Source: Limnobacter alexandrii
Lineage (GTDB): Bacteria > Pseudomonadota > Gammaproteobacteria > Burkholderiales > Burkholderiaceae_B
Length of the DNA: 64,000 nt
NCBI RefSeq assembly: GCF_005871185.1
Contig: NZ_SWKN01000006.1
Coordinates: 1-64,000 of the forward strand
Direction of reading: 5' to 3'
How positions within the stretch are numbered: the stretch's first letter is position 1; the number at the start of each line of letters is the position of its first letter. The notes beneath the pieces are model-generated. The model did not search any database. It was not told the DNA's origin and saw nothing but the letters and a program-made list of their open reading frames with translations. Below are positions 53,621-62,788 of this stretch, in pieces. Both the position numbers and the translations under genes were made by a program.

Positions 53621-54486
53621 TTGAGCGACTCCTTCTTGCCTTGTTTACGTACAGTCAGCAAACCTTCCATATCCCTGAGATCGGTGACCACATCTCGCCC
53701 AAGCGAATCGAGATAATCCTGACTCACCCAACTGGGTAGAACCAATTCAAAGGACTCATCGTTCTCGCCTTTCATTTGGTATTTTTCGATCCATCCACCC
53801 GAGCGCACCACCGTGGCCGATACTTTTTGTATCCTCGAAATTTGCCGCGCCAAAGGCTGCTGCACACTGAGCTTGACCAACGTGGCGTTCAAGTCATTCT
53901 CCACAGCGCGCGCATTCAAACCTTTGGCACTTTGACTGTTGGTGTAGGCACTGGCTGCCTGTGCACCCAAAAACACCAGCGATGCGGAGATGAGTACGCC
54001 CATGGAACCTTTCATGAGCATGGCACTGACACGTTCGGTGATCCCCTGAATCGCCTGAGGGATGCTGCTCAGTGGCTTTCCTCCCTTGTGCTCGATTTCT
54101 ACCACCTGCAAATCAAGACCAATCAGAAAATCCTTGAGCACTTCGGCGTCGTTGCACAACAGACGCAAGCTACCGCCCTCAATGATGAGTGCGGCGGCAT
54201 AATCGGTGCCATTCAACAGATAGATTGCATCGCCCACATGCAAGGGCCCGCCAGGCAGTACATCCACAAAGGGCAGGCTGAAACCTGGTGCCGAACTGAG
54301 ACAGGCGCTTTCTATGGCGAAGTAGTACACATGCCCGGCCCGCTCAATGTAATAAGTGTGCAAACGGTGTGTACCCAAAATCGCATAGGCCTGGTTCATG
54401 ACCACCTTCTGCGCACTACCACCCCCGACTGGCAAACGACCGGCGATCAGATTGGAATAAATGTTTTTCAGATTGATGGATTCCAT
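53617..54486 (-). CDS. GspL/PilN-like bitopic membrane protein
   Basis: A 289-residue protein with a cytoplasmic N-terminal domain (~1-160), one membrane helix (GSMGVLISASLVFLGAQAAS, ~165-184) and a periplasmic C-terminal domain (~190-289). This is the topology of GspL or a PilM-PilN fusion, which link the ATPase to the periplasmic ring. The actin-like PilM motifs are not recognised in the N-terminal part. It lies three bases after the platform gene and overlaps the next gene by four bases. Confidence 0.65.
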   Translation of the reverse strand: MESINLKNIYSNLIAGRLPVGGGSAQKVVMNQAYAILGTHRLHTYYIERAGHVYYFAIESACLSSAPGFSLPFVDVLPGGPLHVGDAIYLLNGTDYAAALIIEGGSLRLLCNDAEVLKDFLIGLDLQVVEIEHKGGKPLSSIPQAIQGITERVSAMLMKGSMGVLISASLVFLGAQAASAYTNSQSAKGLNARAVENDLNATLVKLSVQQPLARQISRIQKVSATVVRSGGWIEKYQMKGENDESFELVLPSWVSQDYLDSLGRDVVTDLRDMEGLLTVRKQGKKESLK

Positions 54487-54489
54487 GTT

Positions 54490-55740
54490 TTACGCTCCCG
54501 ACAACACCACTTCGTTTTGCAGGTACACCACCGCCAGACTGAACAGCACCGCGATTCCTGAATAGGCCAGAGAGGCCACAAAAGCGATCACTGCAAAACG
54601 CCTCGCTGCACTGTTGGCCTTGTCATCTCTGGTTTGGGAAATGGAGGCCAAACACTCGGCCAATTGAGCCTGGTCTTTGTGTGCGCGAATCAACAGCCTT
54701 TCACTGCTGTCGAGTAAAGGATGGTTGAACGCCACAGCGGGCTGTTCGCCGATCTCGCTGCGATCCGTGATGGTTTGCCAGAACAGTGACACAGTGGGTG
54801 TGATGGTGCCCTTGCGGGCAATCTGGACCGCGTTGAGGAACGCCACTCCGCCTGTGAGCAGTGAACCCAGCACACGGGTGGTCGCAGCCACGCCCGAGCA
54901 AATGAGCAACTCACCGATCACAGGTACCTTTTCCAGCATGCCAAATGCCTGCGTGCGAGTTTTTTGATCGGGCGACAGCACCAGCATGGTGAAGTAAAGC
55001 AGCACCAGAAAAAAGACAAAGGAGAATGCGAGCAAACCATTGTTAACCCACTCAGCCAGTGCCAGGGAACTTTGGTACTGGGCCACTTTTGCCGGGTCTT
55101 CACTCACCAGCGGCGTGGTTTTCAACTGTTCAATCAGGCCAAACCGCATGCCCACCACCGTGGACACCGCCATGATCAAATCAAGCGCTGTCCAGGTGAC
55201 AGCACCAAACATCAGCTTCAATGTTGCAGAACCCTTTTCGTAAAAGCTCACCGCAGTTTCGAGCGCTTCGCTCAATTGGCCCGCTGCCTCACCGGCACTC
55301 AACACCGCCAGGGTGGAGTCATCGAACCAATTCAGCAACTCAACCGCAGCAACAAATCCAAATCCCTGACGCAAGGCATTCAAAGCCTGGTTAAGCGCCA
55401 AACGCGGCTCCCCAAGCTCACCAAGAATCACTTGCTCAAGGGCTTTCTCGGGAGACAAACCGGAGCGCACATTGAAGGCCAGCGCCTGCAAAAATTTCTG
55501 TTTGTAACTGCGGCTCACCTTGGAACCCAACAGGCGGGAGAGGCGACTTTTTGCTTTCAGCTCAAACACCTCCAGCACAACACCACCACGGTCGATGACC
55601 TGCTGGATCGCTTCACGTTTTCGGGATGCCGTGATCACCAGTTGATGCCGAAAGTACCCACTCAGTCTTTCATCGGGACGGGCTGTGGCATCCAGCATTT
55701 GGGGGGCAAGGTACTCCACGCGGAAGTTGGAAATCGACAT
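54490..55740 (-). CDS. GspF/PilC-type inner-membrane platform protein
   Basis: A 416-residue polytopic protein of the T2SS/T4P platform family. I start it at MSISNFRVEYLAPQMLD, two bases after the ATPase stop; the longer frame would overlap that gene. The cytoplasmic segment LRQGFGFVAAVELLNWF and LAVLSAGEAAGQLSEALETA are typical of GspF/PilC. Membrane segments lie around LLAFSFVFFLVLLYFTMLVL and near the C-terminus (FVASLAYSGIAVLFSLAVVY). It should anchor the ATPase and drive pilin polymerisation. Confidence 0.85.
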   Translation of the reverse strand: MSISNFRVEYLAPQMLDATARPDERLSGYFRHQLVITASRKREAIQQVIDRGGVVLEVFELKAKSRLSRLLGSKVSRSYKQKFLQALAFNVRSGLSPEKALEQVILGELGEPRLALNQALNALRQGFGFVAAVELLNWFDDSTLAVLSAGEAAGQLSEALETAVSFYEKGSATLKLMFGAVTWTALDLIMAVSTVVGMRFGLIEQLKTTPLVSEDPAKVAQYQSSLALAEWVNNGLLAFSFVFFLVLLYFTMLVLSPDQKTRTQAFGMLEKVPVIGELLICSGVAATTRVLGSLLTGGVAFLNAVQIARKGTITPTVSLFWQTITDRSEIGEQPAVAFNHPLLDSSERLLIRAHKDQAQLAECLASISQTRDDKANSAARRFAVIAFVASLAYSGIAVLFSLAVVYLQNEVVLSGA

Positions 55741-55742
55741 GC

Positions 55743-57452
55743 TCAGTCTCCAGTGACGCCGAGCGCCTGAAGCACACTGGGCCAATCAACGAGCCCCTGA
55801 TCCATCAGGGTTTGCAAGGTTTGAAGCCTGCTGGTGTACTCCACGCCGTTTTCTGTGTGCAAATCCACTGGCAATTCCAGATTGTGGTTCTTGAAGGCCT
55901 TGACGAAACGGCCCCGCATGCCTTCGTCAGCCGGAACATGCAAAGTTTCATGCGCAGCAACCCGGCCTGAATAACCCAGACCTGCGCAGCGGGTACAACC
56001 CACCTTGTGTCGCAGGCCTTCCCGCGGCTGAATCAACCCACCAGTCAAGCGCAATGCCTGCGCCTGGACGCCTTCAATCAAGTCAGCGGTCAAGGGGCGT
56101 GCGCATGAGCACAGCCTACGAACCAAACGTTGGTGAATCACAACCCTGAGAAAATGGGCAAGCAGAAATTCGGAATCGGCCCGATGGGCAGGATCAATCA
56201 TGGAGAGAAAACGCTCACTGACCTGCAACACGCTGTTGGCGTGAATGGTGGAAATCACCAGATGACCGCTTTCTGCAAATGCAAGGGCAGCTCGGGCGGA
56301 ATCGGCATCACGAACCTCACCAAAAATCAGAATGTCTGGATCCTGACGAAGAATCGAGCGCTCAAGTTCAATTGCTTTTTGCTTGATCAGGGCCTGAAGC
56401 TGGATCTGCTTTGCAAAAGGCAAAATGTATTCCACCGGATCTTCTACCGTGATGACATTCATGGCGTCACGACGAAAGCCACACGCCATGGTGTATTGAG
56501 TGGTGCTTTTGCCTGAACCTGTGGCGCCTGAAATAAATACGAGGCCTCCGGTTTTGCCGGTTTGATTGGTAATGCTCCGGATCAGCGACGTCATTCTGGG
56601 CTGACCGGGGAACAATGCATTCAAACTGGGCAACAGGGAGGCATCAAGCGCACGCAACACGACCGATTCGCCATCCACCAATGGCTGAGTGGAAATGCGA
56701 AAGTCCACAACCCGCCCATCGTGCTCCACGGTAAGCCGGCCGTCCTGCGCAGTTCGACTGTTTGAGGCATCCATGCCTGCTTCAATCTTGATTCGCGCAA
56801 CCAGGGACTGCATCAGGAGTTCAGGAAGCAGATGGGTTTGCCGCATGACGGAATCAACCCGGTATGCGATCCATGCATCGGGATCGGTTTTTCTGCTCAG
56901 ATGAATGTCGCTGGCACGAAGTGACAAGGCCTCTTTCAACACGGCGTACACCAGACTTCGCAAACGCCCCGCCTCCAGGCCCTCGTGACGAAGAACCGTA
57001 ATCAAACCATTCACTGAACCAGACTGCTCGATCCGCATCAATTGATCGCAAACCTCCTGTCGACTGGCGGGCAGAAATTTCAATGCGGAAACCGGTGCGC
57101 GCAGAATCTGACGTATGCGCTCTTGCTGGGCAGGCTTTAACGGCTGGGCACAGCGCAGTGTCAACACTCCTTTGGAAAACTCGGTTGGCACGCACACAAA
57201 ACGCCGGCAAAACTCCAGGGGCAAAATGGTTTGCAAGGTGAAATGATCACCAATGACGTTGGAGTCCTCCTCCGTGCTCTTGTCCGACAAATCGTCCAGA
57301 TTCAGGAATCGGGACCGCAAGGCCAGATTCCCCATTTCCGCTGCGCGACCCTCGCTGCGCAAATGGCTGTGTTGTTGGCGCAGCAAATTAAGCTGATGAT
57401 CATCCAGCCCGGCCTGCATCAAATCGGCTTCAAGTGCTTTCATCGCATTCAT
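55743..57452 (-). CDS. GspE/PilB-type assembly ATPase
   Basis: A 569-residue secretion/pilus ATPase that powers pseudopilus or pilus assembly. The N-terminal domain (~1-150) is followed by the N2 region with SLRASDIHLSRKTDPDAWIA. Walker A is GATGSGKSTTQYT at residues 309-317. The Walker B/Asp-box stretch is LRQDPDILIFGEVRD near 365-380, and the His-box is HLVISTIHANS. A tetra-cysteine metal site is formed by CSCARPL and, later, CTRCAGLGYSGR. It lies between the PilP-like and the platform genes with 2-3 base gaps. Confidence 0.93.
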   Translation of the reverse strand: MNAMKALEADLMQAGLDDHQLNLLRQQHSHLRSEGRAAEMGNLALRSRFLNLDDLSDKSTEEDSNVIGDHFTLQTILPLEFCRRFVCVPTEFSKGVLTLRCAQPLKPAQQERIRQILRAPVSALKFLPASRQEVCDQLMRIEQSGSVNGLITVLRHEGLEAGRLRSLVYAVLKEALSLRASDIHLSRKTDPDAWIAYRVDSVMRQTHLLPELLMQSLVARIKIEAGMDASNSRTAQDGRLTVEHDGRVVDFRISTQPLVDGESVVLRALDASLLPSLNALFPGQPRMTSLIRSITNQTGKTGGLVFISGATGSGKSTTQYTMACGFRRDAMNVITVEDPVEYILPFAKQIQLQALIKQKAIELERSILRQDPDILIFGEVRDADSARAALAFAESGHLVISTIHANSVLQVSERFLSMIDPAHRADSEFLLAHFLRVVIHQRLVRRLCSCARPLTADLIEGVQAQALRLTGGLIQPREGLRHKVGCTRCAGLGYSGRVAAHETLHVPADEGMRGRFVKAFKNHNLELPVDLHTENGVEYTSRLQTLQTLMDQGLVDWPSVLQALGVTGD

Positions 57453-57455
57453 TCC

Positions 57456-58346
57456 TCAGTTGGGGAAACCCGTGCCGAAACCAGGCTGGTTGTTAAACCC
57501 GGAATTTCCGCCAAAGCCTCCGCCCAATCCGCCCCCACCGAAGCCTGAACCGAAGTTTCCTCCGGGCTGTCCACCCAAAGTACCGGATGGAGAAAAAGTT
57601 TGAGTGCGTAACACAGGCACCAGGTGTTTGAACTGCTCAGTCTCAACTTTCAGCAACTGCGAGTCGCTGGGCACCAAGGGAACGCCACCCGCACTGGATT
57701 CCAGCGCACCAAAAAATACATTTACCCACACACCGCCGTCACTCAACCAATCCACGGTAATGTCCTGTCCTTCCACCTTGGCACGCAGAAGATAGCCACT
57801 GACATTTTCTGTTTTGCCCACTCGCAATCTCAAAGCGGCCGACGAGCGCGAGACAATCCGTGGGGCTGTGGCCACGGACGATGCCCCTTCACCGCCGCGA
57901 GCGGCTGAGTTGGCACTGGTCTGTGAAACCTGGACTGACTGTGCAGAAAGCACTTCATTGTCAACCCGTCGCATCACGATCGCACCCTGAAAATGTGCGG
58001 TTACCTGCATGTTGGCGAACAGGTTCACCAAGGGAACCGGCAACACCGGAGAATTCAAGGCCTGCTGGCGTATGTTCAAATCTTCCTGCGTAATTCGACG
58101 CTCAGCCTGCCTGCGCAACTCCGCAGTATCGCCGGTTGCAGAGGCCTCGGTTTGCTGCCGGGTGCTTGCTGCGGAATTGGCCTCGGTCGAGGTTGCACCC
58201 GCAGGCGTACCCTGCATCAAGGCAGGACGAATCAAAGGGTTGGCAATACTTTGCTGAGCCCACGCATTTGCACCGCAGGCAAACAGTGCGATGGCCACAA
58301 CACCCCAGCGAACGGGATTGATAACGAACAATCGATTAATCAGCAT
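57456..58346 (-). CDS. PilP/GspC-like periplasmic protein with Gly-rich tail
   Basis: A 296-residue exported protein with signal WGVVAIALFACGANAWAQQ. The middle (~residues 90-240) is a beta-rich region (LRLRVGKTENVSGYLLRAKV, GVWVNVFFGALESSA) and may contact the secretin, as PilP and GspC do. The last ~45 residues are almost only Gly, Phe, Asn and Pro (GGGLGGGFGGNSGF). It lies between the secretin gene and the ATPase gene, seven and three bases away. The assignment is by position and layout, not sequence signature. Confidence 0.62.
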   Translation of the reverse strand: MLINRLFVINPVRWGVVAIALFACGANAWAQQSIANPLIRPALMQGTPAGATSTEANSAASTRQQTEASATGDTAELRRQAERRITQEDLNIRQQALNSPVLPVPLVNLFANMQVTAHFQGAIVMRRVDNEVLSAQSVQVSQTSANSAARGGEGASSVATAPRIVSRSSAALRLRVGKTENVSGYLLRAKVEGQDITVDWLSDGGVWVNVFFGALESSAGGVPLVPSDSQLLKVETEQFKHLVPVLRTQTFSPSGTLGGQPGGNFGSGFGGGGLGGGFGGNSGFNNQPGFGTGFPN

Positions 58347-58352
58347 GGATGG

Positions 58353-59978
58353 CTACTCCTGATACGGTGTCAGCTTGGAGATCATCTGTACTGGCGCGGG
58401 CAACACGGCCAAGCTGGTAGACAGACGCAATGGGCGATCAACTCCCATGGCCGCCACAGGCTCCACACCCACAACCGGCTTGGGTTCAATGCGACGTTTG
58501 ATGGGTGCCGGAGACTCTTGGCTGCTGTTGGTATTTGTTGGGGCTACAGCTGGCTCGTCGACCTTGGCCACTTCCCCGAACAACAACAGGCGCGGTCGAA
58601 TCGTCACCACCAGTTCAGTTTGCTTGGTACTCTCGGTACGGCTGCGTGTACCCAAGCCACTTTGAAAATCATCTTGAGCTCTCGACACGGTGATACCACC
58701 CAGCAAAATGGTGTCTCCCGGTCGACATCGAACCTGGGTTTTCAACTCACGGTCTGCCACTTCGGGCAAATTCAAATCAACACCGAGAGCAGTGAATCTT
58801 CTTAACGCCAGCAGCTCGGTAATCGAAATATTGATACGTGTGTAGATCGTAGAGTCGTGCGCCTCGCCCGTAAGCGACACTTCAAGACCTGTACGCAAGT
58901 TTTGCGTGTCAGCAGTGGATTGCGCGACACCATTCACAATTTGCGACCCAACGCGCGACACGAATGTGGTGGATTGGCCCACACGAATATTGCCATTCGT
59001 GCCATTCATTAATCCAATTTTTGGCTGACTTAAAGTTTTGACATCACCCTGCGATTTCAAAAAATCTATCAAAAAATTGGTGGAAAAATTTTCACCAAAA
59101 ATGAGTGTTTCGATTCCAGACGCGGTGCGAGTCAACTGGGTAATCCGGTCAGCAGTACTGGAGGTTCCCGCAAGCGCCGAATCAGGTGCGGCGTTAATTC
59201 CGTTTCCGGTTTTATACAATTCCCACCGAACGCCCATATTGCTGTTGTCATTCAGATCAACCTGCAACACATTCATGTCGTACACAATCAGGGATCGTGT
59301 GGCCCGTGCCCGCTCCAGATAATTCTGAATGTCATTCAAGGCACGACGGTTTGCGCGAAACACCAGGGACCTGTTGATGCGGTCAAGGTACACGTCTCGC
59401 GCCCCCAGATACTGCATGGTGTTGGTAATGCCAGCCATGCTGTCCTCATTCAGCACAGGCGGCATGGTCACAACAAACTGTTGCTCGGGCATGATCCTCA
59501 GCACACCCGAATCGGTCACTGTCCAGAAAAACCCCATGATCTCGCCCAACTTGTTCATCACTTGTGGCAAAGTGCCGCTCAAGTTGTTTAGCGTGACCAC
59601 CCCGTATCGGGACGCTGCATCCGCCCCACCCTCAAAACTCAATGGCATGTTGGTGCTTGCAAAAATAATTTGCAGCACATCAAACAAACCGCGCTCCGTC
59701 ACCGACAAATTATCCACACTGCGATCTGGCAATTCACCCTCGGAAATCCGGGGGCGCACCCAGAAAGTGTCAGAAGGCAAACGCTCAATTGGCAAAGTCA
59801 CCTGGGGGGCCACCTGATTGGCGCCCGTAATTTCCGGTGCTTTCAACTTGGCCCGAAATTCGTCTTCCTGCTCAAACGGCCTGAGTGATGAGCAAGCCAC
59901 GACACTAAAGGCGACAGCCGCGTAAACACCAATTTTGCTCACTGCCAAAGCGGTGTTTAATACGGTGTTGTGTTTCAT
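58353..59978 (-). CDS. outer-membrane secretin (MshL/PilQ/GspD-like)
   Basis: A 541-residue lipoprotein secretin. I start it at MKHNTVLNTALAVSKIGVY, seven bases after a GGATGAG, which gives a lipobox ending VVAC. The N-terminal repeat domains are around residues 80-300 (LPQVMNKLGEIMGFFWTVTD, RALNDIQNYLERARATRSLI). The C-terminal multimerisation domain includes VRCRPGDTILLGGITVSRA and TELVVTIRPRLLLFGEV. Lipidated and relatively short, it resembles the MSHA-type secretin MshL more than PilQ. It opens the machine operon. Confidence 0.88.
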   Translation of the reverse strand: MKHNTVLNTALAVSKIGVYAAVAFSVVACSSLRPFEQEDEFRAKLKAPEITGANQVAPQVTLPIERLPSDTFWVRPRISEGELPDRSVDNLSVTERGLFDVLQIIFASTNMPLSFEGGADAASRYGVVTLNNLSGTLPQVMNKLGEIMGFFWTVTDSGVLRIMPEQQFVVTMPPVLNEDSMAGITNTMQYLGARDVYLDRINRSLVFRANRRALNDIQNYLERARATRSLIVYDMNVLQVDLNDNSNMGVRWELYKTGNGINAAPDSALAGTSSTADRITQLTRTASGIETLIFGENFSTNFLIDFLKSQGDVKTLSQPKIGLMNGTNGNIRVGQSTTFVSRVGSQIVNGVAQSTADTQNLRTGLEVSLTGEAHDSTIYTRINISITELLALRRFTALGVDLNLPEVADRELKTQVRCRPGDTILLGGITVSRAQDDFQSGLGTRSRTESTKQTELVVTIRPRLLLFGEVAKVDEPAVAPTNTNSSQESPAPIKRRIEPKPVVGVEPVAAMGVDRPLRLSTSLAVLPAPVQMISKLTPYQE

Positions 59979-60117
59979 GATGTTGCTCATCCATTCCAAT
60001 TCGGTACAGTTCAGTATCCGGACGGAGGATGGGTTAAACATCCCTCTAAGGAGTCACCTCACCGACCCCACCTTTCCGTGGGATAAGGCAGGGTTAACCG
60101 ACACTCAAGGAGCAAAA

Positions 60118-60588
60118 ATGACTTGGCTTTTGATCAGAAATACTCTGGCAGCATTTGCCGCAGGCTTGTTGTTCTCGGGCCCCTTGCATGCGCAAGAATC
60201 GGCACCCGTAAAACGGATGAACACGCAGGACATTACTTCGAAGGTGGTTTATCACATTGATGGCGCAGAGCAACCATTGAAGGCCCTTCGCAACATTCGC
60301 AACCACCTGGATGTGTCACCGAAAACCACCATCATCGTAGTAACCCATGCCAATGGTGTGGACTTTTTGCTTGAAGGCGCCAAACACGCGGAAACGGGCA
60401 CTCAATACGCCCCGCTGGTGAGCGCACTCACTGCTCGCGGCGTGGTGTTTGAAATTTGTGAAATCACCCTGAAAAACCGAAAGTTGAACAAAGACCAATT
60501 TGTACTGGATGCCACATTCACGCCATCTGGCGTGGTGCGCGTGGCCGACCTGCAAACCCAACAGGGCTTTGCCTACATCAAACCTTAA
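60118..60588 (+). CDS. periplasmic DsrE/DsrF-like protein
   Basis: A 156-residue exported protein with signal NTLAAFAAGLLFSGPLHAQE. I use the ATG preceded by AAGGAG (start at MTWLLIRN) rather than an upstream frame that runs into the secretin gene's leader. The mature part has a DsrE-like fold pattern (VVYHIDGAEQPLKALRNI, IIVVTHANGVDFLLEG, VVFEICEITLKN with one Cys). Family members handle sulfur carriers or thiols. It is divergent from the secretin operon and precedes an MFS gene by 12 bases. Confidence 0.78.
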   Translation: MTWLLIRNTLAAFAAGLLFSGPLHAQESAPVKRMNTQDITSKVVYHIDGAEQPLKALRNIRNHLDVSPKTTIIVVTHANGVDFLLEGAKHAETGTQYAPLVSALTARGVVFEICEITLKNRKLNKDQFVLDATFTPSGVVRVADLQTQQGFAYIKP

Positions 60589-60600
60589 TTAGCGCACACC

Positions 60601-61887
60601 ATGCAATTGACCTCCCGCAAGGCAGTTTCCCCCCTCACCGTGCTGTGGTGCGGGGCTTTCATCATGACCATTGCGCTGGGCATACGCCATTCATTCGGGC
60701 TTTTTTTACAGCCCATGAGCCTGAGCAATGAGTGGGGGCGTGAGGTATTTGCCTTTTCAATTGCCATGCAGAACCTGGTGTGGGGGGTTGCACAACCTTT
60801 TGTAGGCAGAATGGCAGATCGCTTGGGATCAGCCATCACCATGATTCTTGGTGGCGCACTGTATGCACTGGGTTTGTTTTTAATGGCCACCGTTGAAAGC
60901 CCCGGCATGCTGACCTTGAGCGCTGGCGTTCTGATTGGCCTGGGTTTAAGCGGCACCACATTCCCGGTGGTGTTTGGTGCGGTCAGCCGCGCCATGCCAC
61001 CAGAAAAACGAAGCATGGCCATGGGCATTTCCATGGCCTTGGGCTCACTGGGACAGTTCGCATTTTTACCCGGGGGGTTGTTTCTGATCAACCAGGTAGG
61101 TTGGTCTTCGGCACTCACCATTCTCGCGTGTATTGCAGTAATTATCCTGGCACTGGCCTGGCAATTGATTGAACCCAAAGCCAAGCCCCTGAAAACCGAC
61201 GACGCACCTTGCAGTGCCGAATGCCCGAACACGGCTGCCAATCATCAGGAAGCACCAACAGGCAAAGAACCGGGCATGTGGGCCTCGCTTGGGCAAGCCA
61301 TTCGGCACCGCGCCTTTCTCATGTTGAGCGTGGGCTATTTTGTGTGCGGCTTTCAAATTTTGTTCATCAGCGTGCACCTTCCCAGCTATTTACAGGATAG
61401 CGGCATACCCGCCAGTGCGGGCAGTACAGCGTTGGCCCTGATTGGTTTGTTTAATATTCTGGGCAGCTACCTTGCTGGTCTGTGGGGTAGCAAATTCAGA
61501 AAGCCCATGCTGCTGACCGGCATTTATGGCCTGCGCGGTGTGCTCATCGTGGCTTTTGTGCTGGCACCTTTAAGCACTTGGAGTGTGTATTTATTTGCTG
61601 CGGGCATGGGAATACTGTGGTTGTCGACTGTGCCTTTGACCACAGGCACTGTATCGGCCATGTTTGGCGTGAAAAATCTTTCCATGCTGGGTGGTCTGGT
61701 ATTCATGTTTCACCAAATTGGCGCCTTTGTGGGAGGCTGGCTTGGGGGCTTGTTGTTCGATGCCACCGGCAGCTACACACTGGTGTGGTGGATTTGCGTG
61801 GCTTTAAGTGCAATTGCCGCTGCGGTAAACTGGCCTATCAAGGAACAAAGCGCGACCCCGAATGAACCCACAGCACAAGCCGCCTGA
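60601..61887 (+). CDS. MFS transporter
   Basis: A 428-residue major-facilitator protein with about twelve membrane helices. Helix 1 is LTVLWCGAFIMTIALGIRHS, and the loop motif GRMADRLGSAITM between helices 2 and 3 is typical. The cytoplasmic middle loop (~residues 200-230) is rich in Glu, Pro and Ala. It follows a DsrE-like gene closely, and the pair may share a promoter. The transported compound is unknown; the pattern resembles monocarboxylate or OFA-type carriers. Confidence 0.88.
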   Translation: MQLTSRKAVSPLTVLWCGAFIMTIALGIRHSFGLFLQPMSLSNEWGREVFAFSIAMQNLVWGVAQPFVGRMADRLGSAITMILGGALYALGLFLMATVESPGMLTLSAGVLIGLGLSGTTFPVVFGAVSRAMPPEKRSMAMGISMALGSLGQFAFLPGGLFLINQVGWSSALTILACIAVIILALAWQLIEPKAKPLKTDDAPCSAECPNTAANHQEAPTGKEPGMWASLGQAIRHRAFLMLSVGYFVCGFQILFISVHLPSYLQDSGIPASAGSTALALIGLFNILGSYLAGLWGSKFRKPMLLTGIYGLRGVLIVAFVLAPLSTWSVYLFAAGMGILWLSTVPLTTGTVSAMFGVKNLSMLGGLVFMFHQIGAFVGGWLGGLLFDATGSYTLVWWICVALSAIAAAVNWPIKEQSATPNEPTAQAA

Positions 61888-62026
61888 GCCAACAAAAACC
61901 AACACCCCACTCATGCCACGCTGGGCAAAAGTGCTGTTGGTGGTGTTTGCCCTGCTGGTAATGCTGGGCTACGCCAGCCCCGACATGCGGGCTGTGTATG
62001 TGGCAGCCTGGGCGGCCTGTTTTTGA
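61862..62026 (+). CDS. possible 54-residue single-span membrane protein
   Basis: A short frame that overlaps the last 26 bases of the MFS gene in another frame, with one clear membrane segment (WAKVLLVVFALLVMLGYASP). A shorter form from ATG 61913 (37 residues) has the same span. The N-terminal 17 residues of the long form are Pro/Lys/Thr-rich. It ends 12 bases before the convergent LrgB-like gene. No family is recognised; translation coupling to the MFS gene is possible. Confidence 0.4.
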   Translation: MNPQHKPPEPTKTNTPLMPRWAKVLLVVFALLVMLGYASPDMRAVYVAAWAACF

Positions 62027-62038
62027 TTACGCTTGCCC

Positions 62039-62788
62039 TTAACTGAAAAAACCAAACGCCCACGGAATTAACAGCGCACCAAAAATGCCATGCAAACCCA
62101 TACCCAGGCTGGCGTAGCGCCCAGCTTCGGGGTGAACAGAAAATGCACGGGCAGTGCCAATGCCGTGTGCTGCAAGGCCCATGGTGAAGCCGCGCACCCA
62201 CCAACGCTTCATGCCCATTGAATTGAACAACCAGGTGCCCACTGCGGCACCCAAAATTCCGGTGACAATTGCAAACAAGGCAGTCAGAGTGGGAGAAGCA
62301 CCAATGCGTTCACTAACGCCCATGGCGATCGGTGCCGTAACCGATTTCGCCCACAGGCTTTGAAGAATATCCAGGTTGGCCCCCAACAAGTAGGCAGTGC
62401 CGAGGGCACTGGCAATTGAGACAGCACCACCCACCAGCAATGCCACACTAAGCAATGCCAATGTACGAAGAGTTTGCCCCTTCACGGCGGTGAGCCCTTG
62501 GTAAATGGGCACTGCCAAAGCCACAGTGGCGGTGCCCAATAAAAAGTGAACAAACTGGGCACCTTCAAAATACTGCTGGTAACTTAAACCCGTGATTTGC
62601 AAGAATGCTGCCAACAACAACACGGCAATCATGACCGGGTTGGTGAAGGGATGCTGCCCGCTTTTCCTGTAGCACCACAAACCAATTTGATAGGCCAGTA
62701 AAGTCAAAAACAGAGCGCTGAGTGGATTGCCACTGAGATACACCCATATTTCAGGAAGCTCCAGCACGCGGCGGGCTGATTCACTCAT
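62039..62788 (-). CDS. LrgB/CidB family membrane protein
   Basis: A ~249-residue polytopic membrane protein of the LrgB family, partner of the LrgA/CidA proteins, which control murein hydrolase export or metabolite efflux. I start it at MSESARRVLELPEIWVYL, which overlaps the end of the LrgA-like gene by eight bases. The conserved-looking segments are PVMIAVLLLAAFLQITG, SVTAPIAMGVSERIGASPTL and AAHGIGTARAFSVHPEAG. It ends 12 bases from a possible small plus-strand gene. Confidence 0.88.
   Translation of the reverse strand: MSESARRVLELPEIWVYLSGNPLSALFLTLLAYQIGLWCYRKSGQHPFTNPVMIAVLLLAAFLQITGLSYQQYFEGAQFVHFLLGTATVALAVPIYQGLTAVKGQTLRTLALLSVALLVGGAVSIASALGTAYLLGANLDILQSLWAKSVTAPIAMGVSERIGASPTLTALFAIVTGILGAAVGTWLFNSMGMKRWWVRGFTMGLAAHGIGTARAFSVHPEAGRYASLGMGLHGIFGALLIPWAFGFFS

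Noticed and set aside
59935-60117. Longer N-terminal form of the DsrE-like protein
   Set aside because: The upstream part overlaps the divergent secretin start. The ATG at 60118 has AAGGAG and gives a proper signal peptide.
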